Shown piece after piece: positions 8,582-17,586 of a stretch of 64,000 nt of DNA. The notes under the pieces are model-generated. The model saw only the letters and a program-made list of their open reading frames with translations. It did not search any database and was not told the origin of the DNA. The position numbers and the translations under genes were made by a program. The stretch is from DATEKX01 sp963726785 (lineage in GTDB: Bacteria > Acidobacteriota > Blastocatellia > UBA7656), in the NCBI GenBank assembly GCA_963726785.1, contig CAVSDJ010000007.1, forward strand, positions 2,790,001-2,854,000, given 5' to 3'. The stretch's first letter is position 1; the number at the start of each line of letters is the position of its first letter.

Positions 8582-11500
8582 TTAGAAGATGAACTTCACG
8601 GCAAGCTGCACCTGGCGCGGATCGCCGACGCCAAACCTCAGGAAGCCGTCGAAGTTGAACAGCCCGGGTGTAGCCAGCGGGTTGATGTTGTTTTCGTTGT
8701 TGAAGGTATTGAACATCTCAATCGTCGGCTCAAGCCTGTACCGCTCGCCGAACTTGAACGAGCGAACCAACCGCCAGTCGAAAGAGAAGAACTTGTTGTC
8801 TTTGCGAATGCTGTTGCGGCCAAGGTCTACGCCGTTGACTACGCGCGGGTTTGGCGTGATCGGCTGCGCCGAACGCGCTTGAATTCGCGCGCTCACCTCG
8901 AATCCGCCCGGCACGTCCGCAAAAGTATAGAAGTTGAACTTGTGGCGGATGTCGCGGTCAGACAGCGAATAATCCTTCGAGAAGTCGTTATGGTCGAAAA
9001 CGCGATCGGTGAACGGGTCACGCTCGTTGGAATCGTCGTCGAGGTCTTTCGAGAAGACATAATTACCTTCAAGTTGAAACCCGTGACTGAATCGCTTGCG
9101 CAAGCCGACAGTCAGTCCTCGATAAAGCGATTTGGCCGAGCTTGATGTCACGAACACGTCGCCCAAAGTCGGGCCGAATGGGGCAGGGCCGAGATTGATG
9201 TTGACGAAGCGAGTCAGATGCACGCCCTTCGAGTGCGTGAAATCAACGTAGGCAGCAAGTCCCGGAGCAAGCTCTTGCTCGTAGGCAACGTTGGTTGTGT
9301 AGATGCGCGGGTTTGCATAATCTCGACTGAACACCCTAACGCCTGTGAACAGCGGGAAAGTGCCCGGCGGCACGTTACCCACCGGCGCGAGTCCAGGCCA
9401 AACCGGCGCGGGCACGCCGAACTGCCGGATGTTGTCTGTGCTGGCGAAGTTCGTCCGCTGCTGCGCGCCGTTGGTCGTAATCGAGCCAACTTGCGACAAC
9501 ATATTCTGCCGCGCGTAATAGATTCCCCAGCTTGCCCGCAAAACCGATTTGGCGTTGTTGGCAATATCCCAGGCGAACCCTACGCGGGGCTGAAACTCTT
9601 TTCTCTGATCGGGCAGCGTTCCGTCAGACGGGAATCTTGGATCACCGAGAAATTGCCCATAAGCCGTCTCGCTTGGGTCTACGACAGGATTTGGGAAGTA
9701 TTGCGCTTCCCACCTGAGCCCGTAGCTTAAAGTGAAGTTCTGGCGCATCTGCCATTTGTCCTGGATGAAGAGCGCGAAATCTTCATTCTTGATATTGGAC
9801 GCGCCCGGCGGCGGTACATCCGACAAGCCGCTCGGAATGCCGTCCTGCAAATAGAACAACAGCGGGCCGCCTGTCGTCGTAGTACCTGCCGGACAGGTGG
9901 CCGGAAGCGTAACAAATGTTCCATTCGAGCAACCGACTGTTTGCGGGCCGAAACCGCCTGCCGCGGCAGGCGAAGCATAGCGCAGGAATCCCGCTACGCT
10001 GTCGAACAGATAACGACCGGTGAAGAATCCGCGAAAGACTTGATCGTTGAGCGTGTGAATCCACTCGCCGCCGAACTTGATCGTGTGCGGCCCTGTGATG
10101 ATCGAGAAATTCTCTTTTGCGTGTGTGCGCCAGATCAACTCGTCAACATTCGGCTGCAAGAAAAACGGATTGCCGAAGCGAAATGTCGGCCCGAACCCCA
10201 TCGCGGTGTCTGCCAGTAGGTTCGACGGTGTTGCCGAACGCGGGCGCGATTCGCGCGAGTAGCCGAAATGAGCTTCGCTCAGTTTAGTCGGCGAGATCGA
10301 ACTGAACAGGTTTAGGTTGAGGTTATTGATATGCGACGGGCCTTCGGTGCCGTTGGCTGATGTGCCGTAGGTGGCCACGTCAAAAGTTTGATTCTCGTTC
10401 TTCGAGCGGTCGAAGTTGTAAGACGCTGTGAATTTGTTGACAGACGAAATCTGCCAGTCCATCTTGCCCAAAAACGCCGTGTTGCGAACCGGATGCTTGA
10501 CCGGCAATCCTTCGTCTTGACCAAGCCTCGCCTGAAAGAAGTTGAGCAAGGCCACTCGCTGGCAGTCAGGGTTGCTGTTGATCAGCGCTTCGTTATTTTG
10601 AACCGTCGGCGCTGAAATCGGGCAGGGAGTGCCGATGGCCGTGCTCAGATTTTCGCGCGTGAGGTTCTCGAAAATATGCTCGACGGCGACGAAATAAAAG
10701 AGCTTGTCTTTTTTGATAGGGCCGCCGAAAGTGCCGCCGAACTGCTCGCGGTGAAAGTCCTTGAGCGGTTTGCCGTCGCTGGTATTAGCCGTAAGCCCTT
10801 CGAACCGCTGGAAGTAAAACAGGCTGCCATGAATGTCATTGGTGCCCGACTTTGGAATGACGTTGATGACGCCACCTGCCGTGCGCCCGAACTCTGCGCT
10901 CGCGCCAGTCGCCACGACCTGAAACTCCTGTACGGCGTCCAGCGGAATGTCAATCGCAGCGCGCTGTCCGCCCACCTGCTCGCCGAAGAAACCGTTGTTG
11001 TAATCGCCGCCGTCGAGGCTGATGTTATTGAAGATGCCGCGCTGCCCGACGAAGCTGATTTCATCGCCGTCCGGCCCCTGCGTGATGCTGACACCGGGAG
11101 TGAGCGTGAGCAAATCTTCAAACTTTCTTCCAAGAATAGGCGTCTTGGTCACTGTCAGTTCATTGATCGTAGAACTGGATTCGGTCTTTACCGTGTCAAT
11201 CGTAGGAGCAGCAGTGATGGTGATGCGCTCGGCTACCTGAGACACCTTCATAGTAAAATTCAAAGGGATGGTTCGACCAACCGTCAGTTCCAGATTCTCC
11301 TGGATGACTGTCGCGAAACCCTGTTTTGAAATCGTCAGCGTGTAGCGGCCCGGAGGCAACTGAAGAAATACGAAGCGGCCATCCGCGTCGGTGGTCAAAG
11401 TCCGTGAGAAATTAGTGTCAAGGTTTTTTACTTCAACGTCAGCTCCGACAACGACCGCGCCCGTGTCGTCCGACACAGTGCCGCTAATCACGCCGGTAGT

Positions 11501-11584
11501 AATTTGTGTTTGGGCCAATGCGCTGGATGTAAGCGCAAACATAACAATCAAGCAATGCGCGACTAACCGTCTTGCTTTCTTCAT
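8582..11584 (-). CDS. TonB-dependent receptor, Oar-like, with carboxypeptidase-regulatory N-domain
   Basis: The 1000-residue outer-membrane protein begins with a signal peptide (MKKARRLVAHCLIVMFAL, cleavage after SSALAQ). A carboxypeptidase-regulatory-like domain follows at about residues 30-115 (SGTVSDDTGAVVVGADVEV, PGRYTLTISKQGF). Next come a plug domain (FVGQRGIFNNISLDGGDYN, GGVINVIPKSGTNDIHG) and a long beta-barrel that ends in the terminal aromatic residue of VKFIF. The start has a good ribosome site, GGAGAA, seven bases away. This Oar-type architecture is expanded in Acidobacteriota. Substrate is unknown; polysaccharide breakdown products or peptides are possible. The ~230-bp region upstream is divergent with the next gene and should hold both promoters. 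Confidence 0.92.
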   Translation of the reverse strand: MKKARRLVAHCLIVMFALTSSALAQTQITTGVISGTVSDDTGAVVVGADVEVKNLDTNFSRTLTTDADGRFVFLQLPPGRYTLTISKQGFATVIQENLELTVGRTIPLNFTMKVSQVAERITITAAPTIDTVKTESSSTINELTVTKTPILGRKFEDLLTLTPGVSITQGPDGDEISFVGQRGIFNNISLDGGDYNNGFFGEQVGGQRAAIDIPLDAVQEFQVVATGASAEFGRTAGGVINVIPKSGTNDIHGSLFYFQRFEGLTANTSDGKPLKDFHREQFGGTFGGPIKKDKLFYFVAVEHIFENLTRENLSTAIGTPCPISAPTVQNNEALINSNPDCQRVALLNFFQARLGQDEGLPVKHPVRNTAFLGKMDWQISSVNKFTASYNFDRSKNENQTFDVATYGTSANGTEGPSHINNLNLNLFSSISPTKLSEAHFGYSRESRPRSATPSNLLADTAMGFGPTFRFGNPFFLQPNVDELIWRTHAKENFSIITGPHTIKFGGEWIHTLNDQVFRGFFTGRYLFDSVAGFLRYASPAAAGGFGPQTVGCSNGTFVTLPATCPAGTTTTGGPLLFYLQDGIPSGLSDVPPPGASNIKNEDFALFIQDKWQMRQNFTLSYGLRWEAQYFPNPVVDPSETAYGQFLGDPRFPSDGTLPDQRKEFQPRVGFAWDIANNAKSVLRASWGIYYARQNMLSQVGSITTNGAQQRTNFASTDNIRQFGVPAPVWPGLAPVGNVPPGTFPLFTGVRVFSRDYANPRIYTTNVAYEQELAPGLAAYVDFTHSKGVHLTRFVNINLGPAPFGPTLGDVFVTSSSAKSLYRGLTVGLRKRFSHGFQLEGNYVFSKDLDDDSNERDPFTDRVFDHNDFSKDYSLSDRDIRHKFNFYTFADVPGGFEVSARIQARSAQPITPNPRVVNGVDLGRNSIRKDNKFFSFDWRLVRSFKFGERYRLEPTIEMFNTFNNENNINPLATPGLFNFDGFLRFGVGDPRQVQLAVKFIF

Positions 11585-11817
11585 AGTCTTTTCTCCAATC
11601 TTGCAGGTGAAAGCTGTTGGCGCATTCTAAGGAGAATCAAGACGGTTAGTCAACCCTGCGGAAGCTTGCAGCGCGACTTGAAAATGAGGTGAAATCGCCC
11701 GCCAGACCGCGTCAGATTAAACTTGACCAATCCGTCACATGCCCTCATGCTTTGAGCGGCCCGAACGCTTCGGCAAAGCGACGCCCCGTTCATCTGTCGC
11801 TCAGATTGTAAAAGGCA

Positions 11818-12483
11818 ATGTTCATCACTCTAATCATACTGTTTTTCGTGCTTGCGACAGCCGGATTTATCTTTACAGTAAAGCGTTACAATCGCGCGCT
11901 GCCTGAAAACAGATCGAATGCTCTACAGCCGCCCGATTCGGCGCTGTTGTTCACGTCAGATGTTGAAGCCGAAAAGCGGATTGATAACCGGCGAACGAAG
12001 CTCACCGAACGGGCCACGCGCGGCGAAACGGCTGCGCTTGCCGATGCTCAAGCTACAGGCGACAGGAAGGTATACGATGAAGTTCTCAACGCGCTGATCG
12101 ATGCGCAAATGCGTCAGGGAAACTTGCCTGATCTCGTCAAGCACATTGCAAGTAATAACGAATTGCGAGGCGGCGTGAGGCTGGCCGAGCAGGTCATCCA
12201 ATCGTGGAAGCTTGCGCCTGATCGCCGCTCGACGATTGAGATGATACACGTTGCCGCGCTTTCGGATGATGCGGGCACTTATGGAAAAGCAATTGAGATG
12301 GCGCTCGAAGCATGGCAGAACGGAAAGCTCTCTGGTTTCAAACCGGAAGAATTGATAATGCTCGTCGAAAGCCAGTACTGGGAACTGGCATCTGAAGCGA
12401 GAAACGGGGGCGCGGGCTATGCGTTGAAACGCAAGATCGCAGACGTTCGCCGCGATCTTGCAACGGCGACGACCGGACGATGA
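11818..12483 (+). CDS. Hypothetical single-pass membrane protein in flotillin cluster
   Basis: I do not recognise this family. The 221-residue product has one N-terminal membrane segment (MFITLIILFFVLATAGFIFT) followed by a soluble helical region with TPR-like character (LNALIDAQMRQGNLPDLVKH, GTYGKAIEMALEAWQNGKL). AAAGG precedes the ATG. It is the first of four same-strand genes leading into an NfeD-like protein, a flotillin and a large SPFH protein, which suggests a role at the same membrane complex. That role is inferred from position only. Confidence 0.65.
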   Translation: MFITLIILFFVLATAGFIFTVKRYNRALPENRSNALQPPDSALLFTSDVEAEKRIDNRRTKLTERATRGETAALADAQATGDRKVYDEVLNALIDAQMRQGNLPDLVKHIASNNELRGGVRLAEQVIQSWKLAPDRRSTIEMIHVAALSDDAGTYGKAIEMALEAWQNGKLSGFKPEELIMLVESQYWELASEARNGGAGYALKRKIADVRRDLATATTGR

Positions 12484-12549
12484 TGGCGAAGCCCCTCTAA
12501 CAACTTTGCTGATAATTGAGTTCACCAAAACGAGGACGGCGAATATTTA

Positions 12550-13170
12550 ATGGAACCGATGTTTTTCTTCTATCTCACGTTGGGCGCCATGCTGTTCCTC
12601 GTCATTTCCCTCCTGTTAGGAGCCGGTGATGACATAGGGCATGGGGACGCAGGAAGTCATGGGCATGCAGGAAGTCACGGGCATGCAGGTGATGGCGGAC
12701 AAGCTCATGGGCACAGCGCGGATTCAGACAGTATGAGCATCTGGTCATTTCAGATGCTTTTCCTGTTCACCGCAGGTTTCGGAGCCGGGGGCTATTTCGC
12801 ATCGCTTTATCGTCTGAGCGCACCCATCACCATATTGTGTGGTGCGCTGGGCGGCGTGGTTCTGGCATCCATCGGCTATTTCATCATCAACATCTTTTAT
12901 CGCCGACAGGGTAACTCTAATATTTACTCTGAAGAGTATATCGGTTTGACAGGCATCGTTGTTACTTCTATTAATTCCGACGGCGTTGGGCAGGTGAGAT
13001 GCGCGGTCGGGGCGCAAAGGGAAACTTTTCTCGCAAAATCTATTGACGGCAATCCCATTCCGATCAATTCGCTCGTCCGCATAACCGACATGGTTGGCTC
13101 GACGGCGATTGTGGAAATCACCGATGCCGATCAACTAACAGGCATGCCCTGGAGGAGAGAATTATCATGA
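12550..13170 (+). CDS. NfeD/YuaF-like membrane protein with His-rich loop
   Basis: The protein has three hydrophobic segments (residues ~5-24, 66-84 and 95-117) and a C-terminal OB-fold-like domain of about 75 residues beginning EEYIGLTGIVVTSINSDGVG. This is the layout of short NfeD/YuaF proteins that partner flotillins. Between the first two membrane segments lies a loop with repeated GSHGHA units (residues ~30-58), which could bind metal ions. The stop overlaps the flotillin start (ATGA), so the two products are translationally coupled and probably interact. It lacks the ClpP-like protease domain of long NfeD proteins. Confidence 0.8.
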   Translation: MEPMFFFYLTLGAMLFLVISLLLGAGDDIGHGDAGSHGHAGSHGHAGDGGQAHGHSADSDSMSIWSFQMLFLFTAGFGAGGYFASLYRLSAPITILCGALGGVVLASIGYFIINIFYRRQGNSNIYSEEYIGLTGIVVTSINSDGVGQVRCAVGAQRETFLAKSIDGNPIPINSLVRITDMVGSTAIVEITDADQLTGMPWRRELS

Positions 13171-14918
13171 AGTCACTATCAATGATTTTACAAAGTATGG
13201 GAACCGATGTGCTGAAAAATAACCTTGTAACAATCCTTATGGTGTTTTTCGTTATCGTCATTCTGGTGCTCATACTCAGAGCGATAACAAGCCGTTATAT
13301 ACGAATACCACCTGAGCAGGCGCTTGTAGTTTATGGCGGCGGGAAATCGGAAGTCGTAACGAGCGGAGCCAGGATAGTCTGGCCGTTCTTGCAGGATTCT
13401 TACCCGCTCGACCTGCGCGCGTTTCAGGTTCAGTTGCATTTGAAGGACGCGCCGAACGCGGATCGCATCCCTATCACCTTGATCGCGATGGCTACCTGCA
13501 AGGTCAGCAAGAAGCCGGAACTGCTGTTGAAGGCTGCGGAGAATTTTGGCCGTGCGAAATCCGAAGACGTGGACAGCAAAATCGCAAATGTGCTCGAAGG
13601 CCACTTGCGTGTGGTCGTCGGCCAGATTGATATGGACACAATCCTGTCAAAGCGCGATGAGTTCAATGCGCGAATTTCGAGCGAGTCTGCGACCGAACTG
13701 CAAAACCTCGGCGTCGAAATCGTAGTGCTGAACATTCAAGAGGTTTCCGACCCTAATGGCGTCATCCAGGCGCTGGGCGCTCCGAAGATCGCCCAGATCA
13801 AAGCCAATGCCGCAATCAAGGCTTCCGAAGAGACTCGCAGGCAGACGATTGACACTACAAACGCCGAGCGCGAAGGAGCGACGACGAAAGCGCAGAACCA
13901 GACGCAGATAGCCGAAGCCGAGCGCAATCGCGATCTGCAAACGTCGAAGTACGACGCTGAAATCGCCAGACAGAAAGCTATAACGGCGCAGGCAGGCCCT
14001 CTGTCAGACGCCGAAGCTCAGAAGGCAGTCGTCGCCGCCGCTGTCGCCGTCGAAGTCGCGCGAGCCGAGGCCGAAACCGGATTGCAGGAAAAGGTCGGCC
14101 AGAAAAATGAAGCAGAGTATAAAGCTACAATTTTGAAGAGAGCCGAAGCCGAACGCCAACAATCAATCATCGTCGCCGAAGGCGCAGCCACAGCCCGCAT
14201 AACCAAGGCTGAAGCAGAGCGAACGGCGCTGCAAGCAGAAGGCATGGGTCAGGCGGAGAAAGAAAAGGCCATAGGACTTGCGAAGGCGGAAGTCACCCGG
14301 CAGACAGGTCTTGCTGAAGCCGAAGTGTCGAAACAATCCGGCCTCGCTTCGGCTGCGGCTACAGAAGCGCGATTGCTGGCAGAGGCTAAAGGTACGGAAG
14401 CCGAAGCTCTGGCCAAAGCCGCTGGCGTTCAAGCTGAATTGCTTGCGCAGGCCGAAGGTCGTCTGAAACTGGTTCAGGCTTATTCAAACATGGACGAAGA
14501 ACAGCGTCGCTTGTTCGTGACTACTGTCATACTCGACCGCCTGCCAGAGATCATCAAAGAACTGGGCGCGGCGGGACAACAGATCATGGAACCGATTGCC
14601 AATTCCATCACATCGTCGCTGGGACAAATTCAAAATCTAACTGTGTATGATTCGCCTAACGGAAGCAACGGCGACGGGTCGGTCTCGCGTATGTTGAAAC
14701 TCGGGCCGGATGTTTTGTTTCAGTCCTTTCAGGCTCTCAAGAACACAGGCATGATGCCGTTGTTTCTAGGCATCCTGGAAAAGTCCGGGATTGATATTTC
14801 TACAGTGCCGGGATTGAACGAAGCGACAAATGGGAAAGGGCCTGACTACCAATCGTCAACTCAGACTGCGCTCGACAGCAATATCGCAACCGGCAAGGGC
14901 GCTTCTGAAACCAAGTAG
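13167..14918 (+). CDS. Flotillin-family SPFH protein
   Basis: Flotillins scaffold functional membrane microdomains. The 583-residue protein has an N-terminal membrane segment (LVTILMVFFVIVILVLILRA). An SPFH/Band 7 domain begins at about residue 45 (IRIPPEQALVVYGGGKSEVV) and includes LQNLGVEIVVLNIQEVSDP. A coiled coil rich in Ala-Glu repeats spans about residues 220-450 (AEAERNRDLQTSKYDAEIAR, AKAEVTRQTGLAEAEV). The C-terminal region is longer than usual and ends in a Ser/Thr/Gly-rich tail. GGAGGAGAG precedes the ATG. Order and overlap with the NfeD-like gene match the yuaF-yuaG arrangement of Bacillus. Confidence 0.9.
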   Translation: MKSLSMILQSMGTDVLKNNLVTILMVFFVIVILVLILRAITSRYIRIPPEQALVVYGGGKSEVVTSGARIVWPFLQDSYPLDLRAFQVQLHLKDAPNADRIPITLIAMATCKVSKKPELLLKAAENFGRAKSEDVDSKIANVLEGHLRVVVGQIDMDTILSKRDEFNARISSESATELQNLGVEIVVLNIQEVSDPNGVIQALGAPKIAQIKANAAIKASEETRRQTIDTTNAEREGATTKAQNQTQIAEAERNRDLQTSKYDAEIARQKAITAQAGPLSDAEAQKAVVAAAVAVEVARAEAETGLQEKVGQKNEAEYKATILKRAEAERQQSIIVAEGAATARITKAEAERTALQAEGMGQAEKEKAIGLAKAEVTRQTGLAEAEVSKQSGLASAAATEARLLAEAKGTEAEALAKAAGVQAELLAQAEGRLKLVQAYSNMDEEQRRLFVTTVILDRLPEIIKELGAAGQQIMEPIANSITSSLGQIQNLTVYDSPNGSNGDGSVSRMLKLGPDVLFQSFQALKNTGMMPLFLGILEKSGIDISTVPGLNEATNGKGPDYQSSTQTALDSNIATGKGASETK

Positions 14919-15034
14919 GCGATGATTCCGAATCAGATGAAGCAAGTTGAAAGAAAATTTGCGAGCATTCGTCATAAGCTGGCGACGACGATGTTTGCAG
15001 TCTTTGATAGTTTCGCCAGCAATCGAGGTTAACC

Positions 15035-17251
15035 ATGAAAACTGATTTCGTTCCTTACATTGTAATTGCTTTCGCGGCGTTTCTGGCCTTCATCTTTATC
15101 CTGAGACGCTTTCTGGTCAACGTTGGCGCAAGAGAGATCGCCATCAAAGAGCGCCGCTACTTTGGCGCTAAGATGCCGCCCGGTCGCGTCGTCGCAACCG
15201 AAGGCGAGGTCGGCATTCAGGCAGATGTGCTCAAGCCCGGACTTCACTTCATCAATCCGATTACGGAGAAGATAGTGCGCAAAGTCCCGTTGATCGAAAT
15301 CGGCCCGGACGAGATGGGCATCATCGAAGCGATTGACGGCGAGCCGATGCCTCCCGGAAGAATCTTTGCGCCCGACCGCGCGCAGAACGCGCACAACAAT
15401 TTCCAGGACCCGATTGCCTTCATCAAGCAAGGCGGCGTCAAAGGCATTCAGCTCAGAACCGTGCCGCCGGGACTATGGCCGATTCATCCTTACCTGTTTC
15501 GCGTGTCTGTAGCAAAAGCCACAGTCGTTCCGCAAGGCAAGGTCGGCATAGTCAGTACCGCAGACGGCGCACAACTCGACCCCGGTCGCCTTCTCGCCAA
15601 AGCGATCAAAGGGCATCGCAACTTTCAAGACGCGGAGCAGTTCATCTCGTCAGGCGGGCAGAAGGGGCCGCAGGTCGAATTACTGACGCCGGGAACCTAT
15701 CGCATACTGACCGAATCTATAGCCATCGAAGGCACCAGCGATAGAAAGCTCGGATTGTTCACAGTGCGGCTCTACGATGCGAGCATGATCAGCGAAAACG
15801 GCATCGGTCTGGTCGAAGCCTTAGACGGCTCGCCGCTTGATCCGCGCGATTACGTTGCGACCCCCGTCGAAGGGCACGACAATTTTCAGGACGGCAACGA
15901 GTTCATCAATCGCGGCGGGCAGCGCGGGCCTCAGAAAGACATACTGCTTCCGGGCACGTACTACATCAACCCGTTGCTGTTCAAAGTGATTCCCGAATCG
16001 GCGAAAGAAGTGAAGCCCGGCGAGGTCGCGGTCATCGTTTCAAACGTTGGCAAAGACCCTTCGGAAGACGTGCGCCGCGAGATGGCTCGAAAGATTCGCG
16101 AGCGATTGGAGCGTGAAGAACAAGAGCACATTTCGCAAGCAGCGGCACGACTGGACAAATTAGACGATGAGAGCCGCAGCGTTGCCGAAATAAAAGAAGA
16201 CCTGACGGTGAACGACCCTGCCGACAGCCGCCTTGATGAAGGCGCGCACGAAGCTTACGTCGTGCCTGCCGGTTATCGAGGCATTCAGGAATCGGTCGTG
16301 GGGCCGGGCCGCTACTACGTCAACACGCTGGCCGTCTCGCCAATCGTGATACCGACGACGAACCAGACGGTCGAATGGACTGCGGGCGAAGTAGACAACA
16401 CGTTCAACCCGTTCGAGGTCATCTCGAAAGACGGCTTCACGATGCAACTGGAAGTGCGCGTGGTGTTTCGCGTGAAGCCCGAAGACGCGCCGTTTATGGT
16501 TGCCAAAATCGGCTCGATTGACAAGCTGATTCAAAACGTCATGCACCCGCTGATTGACTCCATATTCCGCAACCAGGCGAGCGAGTCTTCGGCGATGGCT
16601 TACTTGCAGAACCGGCATGAAGAGCAGGAGCGCGCAGAGGCTCGCGTGCGAGCGCACTTGTTGAAGTATCACGTTGATGTGGTGAACGTCTTGATATGCC
16701 ACATCCGCTTGCCCGAAGAGTTGATGAAGACGCAGACGGAAAAGATACTCGCAGAGCAAAAGCAGAATATGTTCAACGCTCAACGCGAGGCTGAAGAGAA
16801 GCGCATACAGCTTGAGAAGACCAAAGCGCACGCAGACAATCAGCGCGATTTGATGGCGGCGACCGTCGGCGTGGAAATCTCAGGCAAGCGCGCAGAACAG
16901 CGCAAGGCAGAGGGTGATGGCGAAGCGCATTACATCCTGGCAACGGGCAAGGCAGAGGCCGAGAGGGTTCGCTTGATGGGTGAAGCGCAAGGCGTGGCTT
17001 ACGCCGAGCAGGTCAACGCGCTAGGCCCGCAGGGCGTAGCGTTGGTCGAGATACTGAAAGTCATCGGCGAAAAGAACGTTCGCATAACGCCTGACATAAT
17101 GGCTACGGGTGGCGGCGGCGAAGGCGGCGGCGGCATCGGCACGCTGCTCTTGTTGAACCTGTTCCGCAATCAGATGAACCTGGGCGCTGCGGCGGATGGC
17201 AACCAGACCAATGGCACGCCTGTTCCGGTTCCGGTTCCCGTGAAAAGATAA
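15035..17251 (+). CDS. Large SPFH-domain protein with three N-terminal FQD/GG repeats
   Basis: The 738-residue protein has an N-terminal membrane segment (residues ~8-26). Three repeats of about 65-75 residues follow, each containing NFQDxxxFIxxGG and a later PG-Y/W element (near residues 120-155, 195-230 and 282-318). A charged linker comes next. The SPFH domain runs from about residue 400 to 600 (GYRGIQESVVGPGRYYVN, VVFRVKPEDAPFMVAKIGS), with a coiled coil and a Gly-rich C-terminus after it. It follows the flotillin by 116 bp in the same direction and probably joins the same membrane assembly. The repeated module resembles shell-forming SPFH relatives. No enzymatic role is evident. Confidence 0.85.
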   Translation: MKTDFVPYIVIAFAAFLAFIFILRRFLVNVGAREIAIKERRYFGAKMPPGRVVATEGEVGIQADVLKPGLHFINPITEKIVRKVPLIEIGPDEMGIIEAIDGEPMPPGRIFAPDRAQNAHNNFQDPIAFIKQGGVKGIQLRTVPPGLWPIHPYLFRVSVAKATVVPQGKVGIVSTADGAQLDPGRLLAKAIKGHRNFQDAEQFISSGGQKGPQVELLTPGTYRILTESIAIEGTSDRKLGLFTVRLYDASMISENGIGLVEALDGSPLDPRDYVATPVEGHDNFQDGNEFINRGGQRGPQKDILLPGTYYINPLLFKVIPESAKEVKPGEVAVIVSNVGKDPSEDVRREMARKIRERLEREEQEHISQAAARLDKLDDESRSVAEIKEDLTVNDPADSRLDEGAHEAYVVPAGYRGIQESVVGPGRYYVNTLAVSPIVIPTTNQTVEWTAGEVDNTFNPFEVISKDGFTMQLEVRVVFRVKPEDAPFMVAKIGSIDKLIQNVMHPLIDSIFRNQASESSAMAYLQNRHEEQERAEARVRAHLLKYHVDVVNVLICHIRLPEELMKTQTEKILAEQKQNMFNAQREAEEKRIQLEKTKAHADNQRDLMAATVGVEISGKRAEQRKAEGDGEAHYILATGKAEAERVRLMGEAQGVAYAEQVNALGPQGVALVEILKVIGEKNVRITPDIMATGGGGEGGGGIGTLLLLNLFRNQMNLGAAADGNQTNGTPVPVPVPVKR

Positions 17252-17298
17252 GCGGGAAAAGCCGAGAAGAGGCTTTGAATTTTGAATATAGAAGCAGA

Positions 17299-17388
17299 TT
17301 CACCGCAGAGGCGCAGAGAACGCAAAGGGAGCGCAGAGGTTAACAATTCTCTGCGACCTCTCTGCGTTCTCTGCGCCTCTGCGGTGAA
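17299..17388. repeat. 26-bp perfect inverted repeat, dispersed-repeat type
   Basis: The arms at 17299-17324 and 17363-17388 are exact complements (core caccgcagaggcgcagagaa), separated by a 38-bp loop that contains a shorter related unit. The CGCAGAG motif recurs several times. It lies in the 335-bp gap downstream of the SPFH gene. It looks like a dispersed intergenic palindrome rather than a normal terminator. Confidence 0.75.
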
Positions 17389-17456
17389 CTGACTTTTAAG
17401 CTCGGACAATTGAATTGCCCTCTCTTTCGCTATTTGCTGCAATTTTATTGCAGTTA

Positions 17457-17485
17457 TTGCTTTAGCAAATCATCAAGCTTATAAT
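17457..17485 (+). promoter_or_regulatory. Sigma-70-type promoter of the subtilase gene
   Basis: TTGCTT (17457-17462), a 17-bp spacer and a perfect TATAAT (17480-17485) lie about 100 bases upstream of the subtilase start. This leaves a leader of roughly 95 nt. The spacing is ideal and no other gene lies between. Confidence 0.6.
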
Positions 17486-17586
17486 TACCACTTCTCCCAG
17501 CACAAATAGCGATTTCGCATAGAGTAGGTTAATCAACAGCGCAGCAGCATTCTCTGCAGCCAGGAAATTGTAATCGAGGTATAAAC

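Noticed and set aside
8534..9145. Plus-strand open frame opposite the TonB-dependent receptor
   Set aside because: It is a shadow of the receptor gene: no family resemblance and no ribosome site, while the minus-strand frame encodes recognisable barrel motifs.
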